Assembly (NCBI GenBank): GCA_943788235.1
Contig: CALSPM010000007.1
Location: forward strand, 23,468 to 87,467
Reading direction: 5' to 3'
Length of the DNA stretch: 64,000 bases
Origin: an uncultured Cyclobacteriaceae bacterium
Lineage (GTDB): Bacteria; Bacteroidota; Bacteroidia; Cytophagales; Cyclobacteriaceae
Within the stretch, counting starts at the first letter, position 1, and the number at the start of each line of letters is the position of its first letter. A program made the translations under genes and the position numbers. Below, one piece after another: positions 10,060-20,104 of this stretch. The notes below the pieces were generated by a model. It saw only the letters and a list, made by a program, of their open reading frames with translations, did no database searches and was not told the DNA's origin.

Positions 10060-10641
10060 TCAAAGAACTGACAACACACCTCGAATGTTCCAATTAATGC
10101 TTATTTGGTTATTGGTACGCAATCTAAAGTTGCTCCAATTATCCTCCATACCACTGTACTCCCAATCTCCATTTACGAAGGCCGGTCCAGCATCACAACC
10201 AATGACCCTTTGTGTTTCCGCTAGGGTATATCTAAGACTGATCCAAAGATCAGAATCATCTATTATTAAACCCTCAGTTAAATCATATGTATTCCAACTA
10301 CTTGCACGGCTATCCGTGATCAGCGCTTCGTACAAAAGGCTTTGAGGTTCATTACTTGCTCGCTCATTTTTATAAATTCTTAAGGTCAAATCATTAGGGA
10401 CATGAGAGATGTAAAATTGGACAGATTCGAGGTTACGGCCACGATAAGTCAACAAGTCACTACTTTCAAAACGAATACTGGACTCATGCAGGCCTTCAGG
10501 AATTTGAGGAGCTGAGATATTGACCCCATCATAGTGGATGAGCGCTTCACCCTCCAAGGTAACTTCAACCGTTTCCTCATCACAGGACAAAGTAAAAGAA
10601 GCAGTAATGACAAGAATGATATAGATTCTAATCTTAAACAT
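10060..10641 (-). CDS. Small lipoprotein of unknown function
   Basis: A 193-residue protein with a clear lipoprotein signal: a hydrophobic segment followed by TLSC, with Cys 20 as the lipidated residue and DEE after it. The acidic residues after the Cys fit the surface-export signal described for some Bacteroidota lipoproteins, which would be an inference here. The mature part is rich in beta-strand-like sequence, with a segment around residues 125-180 (DSDLWISLRY, then GDWEYSGM) that reads like a jelly-roll or carbohydrate-binding-like fold. I do not recognise the family. It lies 36 bases downstream of the MscS gene on the same strand and may be co-transcribed with it. Confidence 0.7.
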   Translation of the reverse strand: MFKIRIYIILVITASFTLSCDEETVEVTLEGEALIHYDGVNISAPQIPEGLHESSIRFESSDLLTYRGRNLESVQFYISHVPNDLTLRIYKNERASNEPQSLLYEALITDSRASSWNTYDLTEGLIIDDSDLWISLRYTLAETQRVIGCDAGPAFVNGDWEYSGMEDNWSNFRLRTNNQISINWNIRGVLSVL

Positions 10642-10677
10642 TAATTATGCAAGATCAATAATCATGCCTAGTGATTA

Positions 10678-12294
10678 TTATTGGTCATTGTTTTTTTTGA
10701 GAGCCAGGAATTGAGTGAGGTTTTCTTTGGCTTGAAGGTCATCTGGATATCTTGCATCAGAGGATGATGCGGTGGGGAATTCGGGGATATGCAAAGTTTG
10801 TGTTGGAAACGCAAAATTGACTTTTAAAGCATTTCCTAACTTTAAAATTTCTAATAAAATCTCGTGCCTTGCTTTCAATTCGCTCGACCAGTCGGGAACT
10901 TCGAAAAATATGTAAAACATAATATTGAGTGAATGCGCTCCCATATCATTGAAAAAAATATTATTATGTTCCGGATTTGTGTCTGGATGTTGATTGACGA
11001 TTTCTTTTAGCCCGTCTATAAAAATCTCAATCAATCTAGGTGGCGTATCATAATTGAGGCTTAATGTGGTATAAAACCTTCGATAGACCCTCAAGCCATG
11101 ATTATTAATGGTGGCATCTGCCAATTTCCCATTGGGTACAGTGACCAACGAATTTGAAAAGGTTCGAATTCTTGTAGACCTAAGTCCCACTTCTTCGACA
11201 GTCCCATCAACTCCATCAGTGGTAATCCAGTGACCAATTTGAAAAGGCTTATCAATAAAAATCATCACAGATCCAAAGAAGTTCTTGATGGTATCTTGTG
11301 CCGCCAAAGCAAAGGCCAAGCCACCTATGGATAAACCTGTCAACAAGGGTAAAATAGAAATATTTAAGCTTGACAGAATGGCCAATGTCCCAAAAGTCAA
11401 CACAAAAACGCGCAATGATTTTCTTATGATGGGAACCAGCTGATCATCCATCGTATTTTTGGTCTGAGCCGCCTTCATTTCTAGGTAGAGTCCAATGAAT
11501 TTGATTAACCTAAAGGAGGTAATGGTGAAGAGTAAGGGAATGGCTGCTTTTATCGAAGTAGCTAAATAAAAAGAAAATGAAGCAGGTAGTTGAAGTATGG
11601 GGAAAACGAAGGAGAGCAGTAAGATAATGATGAGAAAGCTCAAGGGCTTAATCAGAGAAGTCATTTCTTCTGCTGAAATTTTTTTAACCTTTAATTTTTT
11701 TATAATCTGATCAGCAGTTTTCTCGATAAATTTACTTAATAATTTATGAATAACGACGGCCATGAATATGAAAAAAAGTCCAGCTAAATATTGATTTACG
11801 GTCAATCCAAAATATTGATTAGCATGAGAAGAATCCATTATTTCAAGTAGGATACCTCCGCCAAAGGCAAAAAGGTTCTCATGGAGTTGAAGCACATTTA
11901 CGACACTTTCTTTTGGAAAAATCCAAAGGCCATTTATTTTCTTTAGGTACAATAAAGGATAATTTTCATTCAGTTTATAAATATGAAGTTGGGTGGTACT
12001 GTCTATGTAATTGGGATCTTTTGAAATTTCCTCTAATTTTATGGAGATACCTTCGCCTTTGATCAGCTGAATCAATTTTTTGGGAAAATCTGTCGAATCA
12101 TTACTTGCTAATTCGGCACATTTTTTGATAAGGGAGGGATTAAAATGAGCTGATTGAGAATAAAAATTAAAAGATTTAATGGTTTGATAGGGTGTACTCA
12201 AATCAAACATTACAGTGTCCTCTGTCAAGGACTGTGATTGTCCAATCCCAATGATCATAAAGCCAAAAAACAAAATAAAAAATATTTTTTTCAT
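10678..12294 (-). CDS. MscS family mechanosensitive ion channel with N-terminal exported domain
   Basis: Predicted small-conductance mechanosensitive channel that releases solutes on osmotic downshock. A signal-like segment opens the protein, followed by about 130 residues of likely periplasmic sequence. Four hydrophobic helices then lie at roughly 160-185, 215-240, 245-270 and 295-335. The last holds the MscS pore helix GLSIGGLAFALAAQDT, continuing into NFFGSVMIFIDKPFQIGHWI. The C-terminal cytoplasmic beta domain has VPNGKLADATINN, a family hallmark. At 538 residues it is longer than E. coli MscS because of the N-terminal extension. It diverges from the M3 peptidase with only 67 bases between them and overlapping promoter boxes. 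Confidence 0.92.
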   Translation of the reverse strand: MKKIFFILFFGFMIIGIGQSQSLTEDTVMFDLSTPYQTIKSFNFYSQSAHFNPSLIKKCAELASNDSTDFPKKLIQLIKGEGISIKLEEISKDPNYIDSTTQLHIYKLNENYPLLYLKKINGLWIFPKESVVNVLQLHENLFAFGGGILLEIMDSSHANQYFGLTVNQYLAGLFFIFMAVVIHKLLSKFIEKTADQIIKKLKVKKISAEEMTSLIKPLSFLIIILLLSFVFPILQLPASFSFYLATSIKAAIPLLFTITSFRLIKFIGLYLEMKAAQTKNTMDDQLVPIIRKSLRVFVLTFGTLAILSSLNISILPLLTGLSIGGLAFALAAQDTIKNFFGSVMIFIDKPFQIGHWITTDGVDGTVEEVGLRSTRIRTFSNSLVTVPNGKLADATINNHGLRVYRRFYTTLSLNYDTPPRLIEIFIDGLKEIVNQHPDTNPEHNNIFFNDMGAHSLNIMFYIFFEVPDWSSELKARHEILLEILKLGNALKVNFAFPTQTLHIPEFPTASSSDARYPDDLQAKENLTQFLALKKNNDQ

Positions 12295-12334
12295 CTAATT
12301 ATGATTTAAGAGGGTACCTATACTGTTACCTTTT

Positions 12335-12342
12335 TAAATTTG
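12335..12342 (+). promoter_or_regulatory. Candidate -7 box (TAAATTTG) for the M3 peptidase gene
   Basis: TAAATTTG matches the Bacteroidota -7 pattern exactly and lies 19 bases before the ATG at 12362. No clear -33 TTG is seen. Transcription would start near 12349, inside the opposite promoter box at 12348-12355. Confidence 0.45.
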
Positions 12343-12347
12343 CTTTA

Positions 12348-12355
12348 CAAACTTA
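12348..12355 (-). promoter_or_regulatory. Candidate -7 box (TAAGTTTG) for the MscS gene
   Basis: On the minus strand this reads TAAGTTTG, an exact TAnnTTTG match. A TTTG lies 16 bases further upstream at 12372-12375, inside the first codons of the M3 gene, and can serve as the -33 element. Transcription would start near 12341. The two promoters face each other and their start points fall in each other's boxes. Confidence 0.45.
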
Positions 12356-12361
12356 GCAAAA

Positions 12362-14416
12362 ATGACTCAGTCAAATCCTTTTTTTAGCCCCTTTGAAACT
12401 CCTTTTCAAATGGTACCTTTTAATTTAATAAAAAACAGCCATTATCTACCCGCCATTGAGCAAGGTATCCTTGAAGCAAGAATTGAAATTACAGAAATTA
12501 CTGAGCATTTGGATTTACCTACGTTTGAAAATACAATTGAGGCACTTGAGGAATCAGGAGTGCTTTTAGATCAGGTTTCCAATGTACTGTTCAATTTAAA
12601 TTCTGCAGAAACTTCCGATGAATTACAAAAGATTACACAGGAGGTGTCGACCTTGCTTACTTCTTTTAACAACGAGGTGAAACTGAATAAAAAACTATTT
12701 AAACGAGTAAAATTTGTTTATAATTTAAATGAATTCCGTTCAGCAGAGGAGCGCATGCTTTTGGAAAAAACATATAAATCCTTTGTGCGAAATGGAGCAG
12801 GACTTGACCCAAAGAGTCAAGATAGATATAAAGAGATTACGGTAGCGCTGTCAAGTTTGGCTCTTAAATTTGGTGAAAATGTGTTAGCGGAAACTAATAA
12901 TTATGAATTGGTTCTCAACAATGAAGAAGACCTTTCGGGTTTGCCTCAAGATTTGATAGATTGGGCGAAGGGGCTGGCCATTGAAACACAGCGGCCAGAT
13001 AATTGGATATTTACTTTACAAGCGCCCTCGTTCATTCCTTTTATGGAAAATGCAGACCATCGAGGGTTTCGCAAGCAATTATTTATTGCCTACATGCAAA
13101 AGGCATTTAAAAAAGGAGCCAATGATAATCGAGATTTGGTTTTGAATATAGTAAAGCTCAGAGCTGAGATGGCGGAACTTTTAGGCTATCAAAGTTATTC
13201 TAGTTATGTTCTCGAAGAGCGAATGGCAGAAAACCCGATAAGGGTACAGGACTTTCTAGATGATTTATTGTTAAAATCAAAAGAGAAGGCGATTCAAGAA
13301 GTCGATGAAGTAAAGACTTTCATGGGCACCCTTGGTATTGACCATGAACTAGAGCGTTGGGATTGGGCCTATTATTCAGAGAAGTTAAGGAAAAATAAAT
13401 TCAATTTTGATGATGAGTTGCTCAAGCCTTACTTTAAGCTTGAAAATGTGATTGATGGAGTTTTTAAAACGGCTGAGAAATTATTCAGACTGACTTTTAA
13501 GCTCAATGCTCAAATTCCTGTTTATCATGAAGAGGTCAAGGCTTACGAAGTTTGGGAAGATCAAGAATTAAAGGCTATTTTTCTGGCAGATTATTTTCCA
13601 AGGTCAGGAAAACGTCCAGGTGCATGGATGACTTCTTATCGAGGTCAGAAAAAAGTAAATGGCCAACGAACAATCCCACAGGTCAGTATTGTTTGTAATT
13701 TCACACCTTCTGCGGATAACCGTCCTTCACTTTTAAAATTTGACGAGGTTAAAACTTTATTTCATGAGTTTGGGCATGCCTTACATGGAATGCTCGCAAA
13801 TACTACGTACGAGAGTTTATCTGGAACTAGTGTGCCTTGGGATTTTGTGGAATTACCTTCTCAAATATTGGAAAATTGGTGTTATGAACCAGAATGTTTG
13901 CGTCTCTTTGCCCATCATTATGAAACGGGAGAGGTAATTCCTTCAGCGTATATTGATCGGATTAAGTCTGCCACCACTTTTCATGAGGCATATGCAACGA
14001 TGAGACAGTTGAGCTTCGCGATTTTAGACTTATCACTGCACAATCAAAACTATGTAGCTGCTCAGAACATAGATTCTATTGAGGATTTAGAAAAAGATAT
14101 ATTAGAATCAACCAATCTTTTCCCTGATATTCCAAATACCAACATGAGCGTTCAATTTGCTCATATTTTTGCTGGGGGATATGCTTCAGGATATTACAGT
14201 TATAAATGGGCAGAGGTACTAGATGCTGATGCCTTCGAGTGCTTTAAGAAAGAAGGTATTTTCGACTTTAAGACAGCTGAATCCTTTAAGAATTGTATTT
14301 TGAGTCAAGGGGGAACCCAACGACCGATGGAGCTTTATAAGAAGTTTAGGGGAGCTGAGCCTACTGTAGACGCATTGTTGAGGCGAGCTGGCTTGCTGGT
14401 TGCACCTTCAAAATGA
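12362..14416 (+). CDS. M3 family zinc oligopeptidase (Dcp/PrlC-like)
   Basis: Cytoplasmic zinc metallopeptidase that degrades short peptides. There is no signal peptide. The catalytic motif HEFGH is at residues 468-472 and the third zinc ligand is E497 in DFVELPSQ, the arrangement of family M3. The downstream FAGGYASGYYSYKWAE near residue 605, which lines the substrate channel in oligopeptidase A and Dcp, is also present. Length 684 fits both oligopeptidase A and peptidyl-dipeptidase Dcp, and I cannot separate them from motifs alone. It is a single gene, with a promoter-like box just upstream and a convergent neighbour downstream. Confidence 0.93.
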   Translation: MTQSNPFFSPFETPFQMVPFNLIKNSHYLPAIEQGILEARIEITEITEHLDLPTFENTIEALEESGVLLDQVSNVLFNLNSAETSDELQKITQEVSTLLTSFNNEVKLNKKLFKRVKFVYNLNEFRSAEERMLLEKTYKSFVRNGAGLDPKSQDRYKEITVALSSLALKFGENVLAETNNYELVLNNEEDLSGLPQDLIDWAKGLAIETQRPDNWIFTLQAPSFIPFMENADHRGFRKQLFIAYMQKAFKKGANDNRDLVLNIVKLRAEMAELLGYQSYSSYVLEERMAENPIRVQDFLDDLLLKSKEKAIQEVDEVKTFMGTLGIDHELERWDWAYYSEKLRKNKFNFDDELLKPYFKLENVIDGVFKTAEKLFRLTFKLNAQIPVYHEEVKAYEVWEDQELKAIFLADYFPRSGKRPGAWMTSYRGQKKVNGQRTIPQVSIVCNFTPSADNRPSLLKFDEVKTLFHEFGHALHGMLANTTYESLSGTSVPWDFVELPSQILENWCYEPECLRLFAHHYETGEVIPSAYIDRIKSATTFHEAYATMRQLSFAILDLSLHNQNYVAAQNIDSIEDLEKDILESTNLFPDIPNTNMSVQFAHIFAGGYASGYYSYKWAEVLDADAFECFKKEGIFDFKTAESFKNCILSQGGTQRPMELYKKFRGAEPTVDALLRRAGLLVAPSK

Positions 14417-14500
14417 AGTGGTTATATCATTGACTGCTAGGGGGCTATTCTAGTTGGCAATGGTCCAGCTTGACGGGGTTTCCATGCTCTATGATATTCG

Positions 14501-17185
14501 TTAGGGCTTGGTATATGCGTGGAGTGTTTTTCCATTGATGAGATAGATTTTTTTTGGAGTAGATTCACCTAGGTTATGCATTTCGATGGGATTTGAGCTT
14601 TGGAGAGGGGCGAGGGAAAGTAAATTTCCCTTTAGATCAAAGAGGTGCATGTATCGATCTTCGATATGATTAAAAGCGATATAATCACCTTGGTTATCGT
14701 TATTGAAAAGTTGAATCAGTATTTTTTTATCAAGAGGGTGATTTTTCTCGAAGTAGATTTCGTCTTGATCATTGACTAAAGTGATCTTATCGCTAGTTGC
14801 TTTGGCGATCACATATTTTTTATTTTTTGAGTCTTTAATAAGGGTAAATTGGGTATCAGTTGCTGGCTTATATAATTGTTTTTTGTGGAGGAGTTCGCCC
14901 TTAAGATTCATCTGAAATAGGGTGCCATTTTCAGTGATCAGGGTCCAATGAGATGATTTGAAATTACTACCAATGCGCAGGTGGTAGTCACTTTCTGTAT
15001 TGAGATTTAATTTTAGGGGGAATCCTTTATAAACCTTAGCCCGTCTGCTGAGTAAAAAGATTTCACCATTGGCTAGTACAACCGGAAACACATCAGTGCC
15101 ACCGATCCTGAAATGACGCATGGATCCAATAATATCCTTTTCAAAATGATAAGGATTCCATCCTTCCAGAGGAGTTCCAGACTTATCCGTGAGGAAGACA
15201 TCGCCCTGCTGTGTGGTAATTGAAAACCGATAGTTTCTTTTTTGATCGTAATCTACGATTTCTAAACTTTTGAGATGAGGTGCTAAGTATTTCGGAAAGT
15301 CCGCTACATTTTGGCCCTTTCTATCTATTACATATAGAGAATCATTGGTTATAAAGGCATATTGTAGCTTTTTGTTTTTATAAAAGTCTATTTGATGTAT
15401 CGTACCTATTATGGGCAGGAAAAGAGGGCGTTGCCAGCCTATTTGAAAATCTGAATCAACAAGATAAATTACTTTTTCATTGTCTTGAACAATTATTTCA
15501 TTATTTTCATTTCTATGGTCTGTGACCAAATAAGGCTTTGAAATTAAGTGATGATCAAATTCAACTGTATTTGTTTTTATTAACGGGCTGTTTATTCCCG
15601 AAGATGGGCTGTCCTTTTCAATGAAAATACTCGTAAAATATTTATCATCAATACTTGAAAATTGGATTGCAAGATGCCTAAAACTTTTGAAAATCATTTC
15701 AGACACCATAAAATCATTTTGCCATTGTGGCTGCATTGCAGGATATAAATGGTCCCAAGATTCTGCACCGTTGACAATAATAGTATGGGGAGAAGACTTG
15801 TTGATTTTTTTAAGAAACTTTTTCTCACTTAAGGTTTTGCCCCAAGTGTTTTCATTTAAAATATCGGATAAAAATTCTTTTAGCACGGGAAGATTTGGAC
15901 TCATCAACACATAGTTTTCAAATGAACTATAATAGCCTTCTGGGAGATTTTTTGCGATATCGCCAAATAATAAAGCAGCCAAATTTTTAACAGGAAGTTG
16001 ACGAATGATATGTTGATTGTACTGTTCAACAAAAAAGTGATCTGAGCGTTGGTTAGGTATTTGTTTGGCTATCGCATCTAAATAGGAAATGAGACCCTCA
16101 CTATTTTTACATTCGATGACAAGGATAGGAACTTTCTGTCCATTTCTGAGTTGGATGGCACGACTTATTTCTTGATCTAAAAATTTCAGAGCATCCCGAG
16201 GAATTACAGATAGGTCAGAATAGGACGTTTTTTGATCATGGAGATCCGCATTTTTTTGTTGATCTCTCCACAAATGAGGATCTTGAAAACTAAAATGGTG
16301 AAGGATCGAAGTACCGTTGCTGATAACATCTGACATATCTAATGGCGCACCGGTGATGCCTTTGATCATTTGCAAGGTTGTGTTACTATCGGCAAACGAA
16401 AAGCCACTTAAACTGATGTGATCGTCATCGATATTGAGGTCTAAAACAGCAGATGTTAAAAACTTTTTATCGAGATCGTTTGCGGCAAAGGCCTGAGACC
16501 CCCTAAGGAAACTCTCGTAATTAAGATAGATATTCCCTTCATCTTGTTTGATTTTTGTTATCTGGTGATGTTCAGCAAAGACCTCTCTAAAGGACTTATA
16601 ATTTTCATCTTCGAAGGTTCTTATGGCATCCTCAATAAGATAGGCAGTAAAGCTGGCAATGAAATAATGATCATAAATTAGATAAGTTAATCGACCAGCT
16701 GTGTAAGATAAGGAAACCTCATTCAATTCGAAACCTAAATAAGTTCGAGGTTGCTTTTTTATTGTCTTAGAAACAAGAGGAGTGATCAATTTTGACACAA
16801 CATCAGTAGTGTCCACGTCATTCATTGCGACTAAGTAAAGAAAGTCAAATTCATTTTTGCCGGTATTGTGAAGACTAATGATCCCAGAAGTTTGATCAAG
16901 AAAAGAGTAAAACGAGTTTGACCCTGTTAATTGCTCTATTTTTGCGATGTGATCAGGAAGCTTTCCTAAGCTAGGGATACGGATAAGTGATTGGAATGAC
17001 TCAATGTCTTTTAATCTGAGAAGTGTCCCACCCAGATCATTACTTTCGTAGACAAGCCCTGAATTTTCTGGAACAAAGTCCCATAATTCGGCAGAACTCT
17101 CTTGATTCCAAATGGGCCATATAAAGTAGCCCGAAAAGAATAAAAATAAGACTCCAAATACGATAATCAAGTTTTTCATAGCCAC
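14501..17185 (-). CDS. Large exported or membrane-anchored protein of unknown function
   Basis: An 894-residue protein with one N-terminal hydrophobic segment (about 4-24), a signal anchor or signal peptide, and the rest outside the cytoplasm. The first part (about 35-520) has a pattern I associate with DUF3352-type Bacteroidota proteins: a conserved FVPENSGLVYES start, followed by alternating helix and strand. The second part (about 570-890) is made of short repeating strands with turns such as DSDFQIGWQRP and DKSGTPLEGWNP, suggesting a beta-propeller. I do not recognise a defined function and see no catalytic motif. It faces the M3 peptidase at its 3' end and lies about 100 bases upstream (3' side) of the sdh operon, possibly read through from it. 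The start may be M1 or M3. Confidence 0.75.
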   Translation of the reverse strand: MAMKNLIIVFGVLFLFFSGYFIWPIWNQESSAELWDFVPENSGLVYESNDLGGTLLRLKDIESFQSLIRIPSLGKLPDHIAKIEQLTGSNSFYSFLDQTSGIISLHNTGKNEFDFLYLVAMNDVDTTDVVSKLITPLVSKTIKKQPRTYLGFELNEVSLSYTAGRLTYLIYDHYFIASFTAYLIEDAIRTFEDENYKSFREVFAEHHQITKIKQDEGNIYLNYESFLRGSQAFAANDLDKKFLTSAVLDLNIDDDHISLSGFSFADSNTTLQMIKGITGAPLDMSDVISNGTSILHHFSFQDPHLWRDQQKNADLHDQKTSYSDLSVIPRDALKFLDQEISRAIQLRNGQKVPILVIECKNSEGLISYLDAIAKQIPNQRSDHFFVEQYNQHIIRQLPVKNLAALLFGDIAKNLPEGYYSSFENYVLMSPNLPVLKEFLSDILNENTWGKTLSEKKFLKKINKSSPHTIIVNGAESWDHLYPAMQPQWQNDFMVSEMIFKSFRHLAIQFSSIDDKYFTSIFIEKDSPSSGINSPLIKTNTVEFDHHLISKPYLVTDHRNENNEIIVQDNEKVIYLVDSDFQIGWQRPLFLPIIGTIHQIDFYKNKKLQYAFITNDSLYVIDRKGQNVADFPKYLAPHLKSLEIVDYDQKRNYRFSITTQQGDVFLTDKSGTPLEGWNPYHFEKDIIGSMRHFRIGGTDVFPVVLANGEIFLLSRRAKVYKGFPLKLNLNTESDYHLRIGSNFKSSHWTLITENGTLFQMNLKGELLHKKQLYKPATDTQFTLIKDSKNKKYVIAKATSDKITLVNDQDEIYFEKNHPLDKKILIQLFNNDNQGDYIAFNHIEDRYMHLFDLKGNLLSLAPLQSSNPIEMHNLGESTPKKIYLINGKTLHAYTKP

Positions 17186-17286
17186 CCGATAAGTAAAGTA
17201 TTCAACTAAAGGTTAAAATCCGTCTAAGATCAGAAAACAAAAAAACATTTCGTCTGTACCAAGTTTTTTGGAGTAACTTATGGCTA

Positions 17287-18033
17287 TTAAGATTTTAAAT
17301 TGGACCCAATGAATTCACGATTCATCCGAGCAATATTGGTGATACTGATGCCTTTGGGACATTCAGCTTCACAAGCACCTGTATTGGTACAGGCCCCAAA
17401 TCCTTCTTCATCCATTTGAGAAACCATGTTTGTTACGCGCATTTCACGTTCTACTTGTCCTTGAGGCAATAAGGCATATTGTGAAACTTTTGCAGCAACA
17501 AAAAGCATGGCTGAAGCATTTTTGCATGCCGCGACGCAGGCCCCGCAGCCAATACAGGAGGCAGCGTCAAAAGCATGATCTGCATTTCCTTTGTTGATGG
17601 GAGTCGCATTTGCATCTTGTGTATTTCCAGAAGTATTTACGGAGATAAAAGCACCAGCATGTTGTACGCGATCAAAGGCTGATCGATCTATGATCAAATC
17701 CTTAACGATCGGAAATGCTTTGGCGCGAAAGGGTTCAATGACAATACTGTCCCCATTTTTGAATTTTCTCATGTGAAGTTGGCACGTAGTGATACCTCCG
17801 TCGGGACCATGGGGACGGCCGTTGATCTGGAGGGAACAAGATCCACAGATACCCTCCCTACAGTCATGATCAAAACTCACAGGCTCATCACCTTTCTCGG
17901 TAAGCTCTTTATTCAGTACATCAAGCATTTCTAAGAATGACATATCGGAGGAGACCTCACTGATATCGTAATCAACAATCTTACCTTTGGCAGCGGCATT
18001 TTTCTGCCGCCATATTTTTAGTTTTAAGTCCAT
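17287..18033 (-). CDS. sdhB: Succinate dehydrogenase/fumarate reductase iron-sulfur subunit
   Basis: Iron-sulfur subunit that passes electrons from the flavin of SdhA to the membrane quinone site. The [2Fe-2S] ligands are C58, C63, C66 and C84. The C-terminal ferredoxin-like domain has C160, C163, C166 and C170, then C215, C221 and C225, enough for one [4Fe-4S] and one [3Fe-4S] cluster. Length 248 is normal. It is the last gene of sdhCAB, 22 bases after sdhA. The operon order C-A-B and the single-chain cytochrome b are the pattern of Bacteroidota and epsilonproteobacterial enzymes. The direction used in vivo cannot be told from the sequence. Confidence 0.95.
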   Translation of the reverse strand: MDLKLKIWRQKNAAAKGKIVDYDISEVSSDMSFLEMLDVLNKELTEKGDEPVSFDHDCREGICGSCSLQINGRPHGPDGGITTCQLHMRKFKNGDSIVIEPFRAKAFPIVKDLIIDRSAFDRVQHAGAFISVNTSGNTQDANATPINKGNADHAFDAASCIGCGACVAACKNASAMLFVAAKVSQYALLPQGQVEREMRVTNMVSQMDEEGFGACTNTGACEAECPKGISITNIARMNREFIGSNLKS

Positions 18034-18055
18034 CTCCTATGAATTTTACTAGCTC

Positions 18056-20065
18056 TTACTTGTAACTTCTTTCTTTTACTTCAATATATTTATAATCAAG
18101 CATTTCTTTGTGAAGATTCGCATCTCTCGGAGCGCCATTATGCTCCCAAGCAGCCACATACTGAAAGGCTTTGTCTCTTTTGGCTTCTCCTTCTGGTGTT
18201 TGGTGTTCTTCTCTGAAATGACCTCCACAAGATTCTTTCCTATTGAGCGCATCTTTTGCAAAAAGTTCTCCTAATTCCAAAAAGTCTGCAACCCTACCCG
18301 CTTTTGCTAATTCTTCATTAAAACCCTCTAGGTCTCCGGGCACTTTTACTTCCTTGTAAAACTCATCCCTGATGGCTTGAATTTCTTCGACGGCTTCTTT
18401 GAGATCTTTTCCATTTCTGGACATACCTACTTTATCCCACATAATTTTACCCAGTTTTTTGTGAAAATAATCAACGGGTTTCGAGCCTTTGTTATTGATG
18501 AATCGTTCAAGTTGCTCTTGTACGCCCTTTTCAGCAGCGGCAAATTCTGGTGTGTCCACAGGAATGGCTCCGGTACGGATATCCTTGGCGAGGTAATTTC
18601 CAATGGTATAAGGAAGAACAAAATATCCATCCGCTAAACCTTGCATCAATGCTGAGGCACCAAGGCGATTGGCGCCATGTTCGGAAAAGTTGGCTTCTCC
18701 AATCGCGTAGCAACCAGGAATAGTAGTCATCAAATCATAGTCAACCCAGACGCCGCCCATTGTATAGTGCACCGCAGGATAAATCATCATAGGGGTTTCA
18801 TAAGGATTTTCATCAACTATTTTTTCATACATTTGGAAAAGGTTGCCATATTTAGTGGCAATAATTTCTCTCCCCAATTCAAGAACTAGGGCTTCGTTGG
18901 TTGCATCTTGGTGCGTAACCAAAGCTTTTTCTTTTCCATATCTTATCACGGCCGCAGCAAAATCTAAATAGACTGCTTCGCCGGTAGCATTTACACCAAA
19001 CCCAGCATCACATCTTTCTTTGGCAGCTCTTGAGGCTACATCTCTCGGCACGAGATTACCGAAGGCCGGATAGCGACGTTCCAAAAAATAATCTCTATCT
19101 GCCTCTGCGATTGCCGTTGGCTTCAGTGTTCCTGATCGAATTGCTTTTACATCTTTTTCCTTAGCAGGTACCCAAATTCGTCCATCATTTCTTAAAGATT
19201 CTGACATTAAAGTCAACTTCGACTGGTGATCTCCGGATACCGGGATACAAGTAGGGTGTATTTGAGTGAAGCAAGGATTGGCAAACCAAGCGCCTTTTCT
19301 ATGAATTTTCCAGGCTGCCGAGACATTACTACCCATGGCATTGGTGGATAAATAGAAGACATTACCATAACCTCCTGAGGCGATCACTACGGCATGAGCC
19401 GAGTGTCTTTCAAGTTCACCTGTGATCAAGTTTTTGGCAATGATTCCCCTTGCTTTACCATCTACGATTACCAAATCCATCATCTCGTGACGGTTGTACA
19501 TCTTTATTTTACCCCTCGCTATCTGTCTGTTCATTGCCGAGTAGGCACCTAATAGCAATTGTTGACCGGTTTGACCTTTGGCATAAAAAGTTCGAGAGAC
19601 CAAAACGCCACCAAAAGAACGATTGTCCAATAAACCCCCATAATCTCTGGCAAAAGGGACACCCTGTGCAACACACTGATCAATGATATTACCGGATACT
19701 TCTGCTAAGCGATAAACATTTTCTTCTCTGGCCCTGTAGTCACCCCCCTTGACCGTATCGTAGAACAGGCGATAATCTGAGTCACCGTCTCCCATATAAT
19801 TTTTTGAGGCATTAATGCCGCCCTGTGCGGCGATAGAATGTGCCCTGCGTGGAGAATCTTGAAAACAAAAGGCTTTGACATTATAACCTAATTCGGCTAA
19901 AGAGGCTGCGGCTGAACCTCCGGCCAATCCTGTACCGACTACAATAATATCTATAAGCCGTTTATTGGCTGGGTTGACCAGATCTATTTTGTTTTTATAT
20001 GAAGTCCATTTGTCCTCAATAGGACCCTCTGGTGTTTCTGCAGGAAAATTTGCTCCTATTTTCAT
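18056..20065 (-). CDS. sdhA: Succinate dehydrogenase/fumarate reductase flavoprotein subunit
   Basis: Catalytic subunit interconverting succinate and fumarate with covalently bound FAD. An FAD-binding [17 protein letters not shown] lies at about 43-59. [11 protein letters not shown] (about 92-102) contains the His that carries the flavin. The active-site region [12 protein letters not shown] lies near 270, and the GGVWVDYD and [18 protein letters not shown] segments near the C-terminal half are family-typical. Length 669 is slightly longer than the Proteobacterial enzyme and usual for the Bacteroidota type. It follows sdhC by about 40 bases and precedes sdhB. All three are expected to share the promoter at 20826-20856. 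Confidence 0.96.
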   Translation of the reverse strand: MKIGANFPAETPEGPIEDKWTSYKNKIDLVNPANKRLIDIIVVGTGLAGGSAAASLAELGYNVKAFCFQDSPRRAHSIAAQGGINASKNYMGDGDSDYRLFYDTVKGGDYRAREENVYRLAEVSGNIIDQCVAQGVPFARDYGGLLDNRSFGGVLVSRTFYAKGQTGQQLLLGAYSAMNRQIARGKIKMYNRHEMMDLVIVDGKARGIIAKNLITGELERHSAHAVVIASGGYGNVFYLSTNAMGSNVSAAWKIHRKGAWFANPCFTQIHPTCIPVSGDHQSKLTLMSESLRNDGRIWVPAKEKDVKAIRSGTLKPTAIAEADRDYFLERRYPAFGNLVPRDVASRAAKERCDAGFGVNATGEAVYLDFAAAVIRYGKEKALVTHQDATNEALVLELGREIIATKYGNLFQMYEKIVDENPYETPMMIYPAVHYTMGGVWVDYDLMTTIPGCYAIGEANFSEHGANRLGASALMQGLADGYFVLPYTIGNYLAKDIRTGAIPVDTPEFAAAEKGVQEQLERFINNKGSKPVDYFHKKLGKIMWDKVGMSRNGKDLKEAVEEIQAIRDEFYKEVKVPGDLEGFNEELAKAGRVADFLELGELFAKDALNRKESCGGHFREEHQTPEGEAKRDKAFQYVAAWEHNGAPRDANLHKEMLDYKYIEVKERSYK

Positions 20066-20104
20066 TTCAGTATTACTTAATGTGTTTTAGTTCAAAAATC
20101 AGCG

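Noticed and set aside
17591..19686. Many open frames on the strand opposite sdhA and sdhB
   Set aside because: They are shadows of strongly conserved genes, with no signals or recognisable products of their own.
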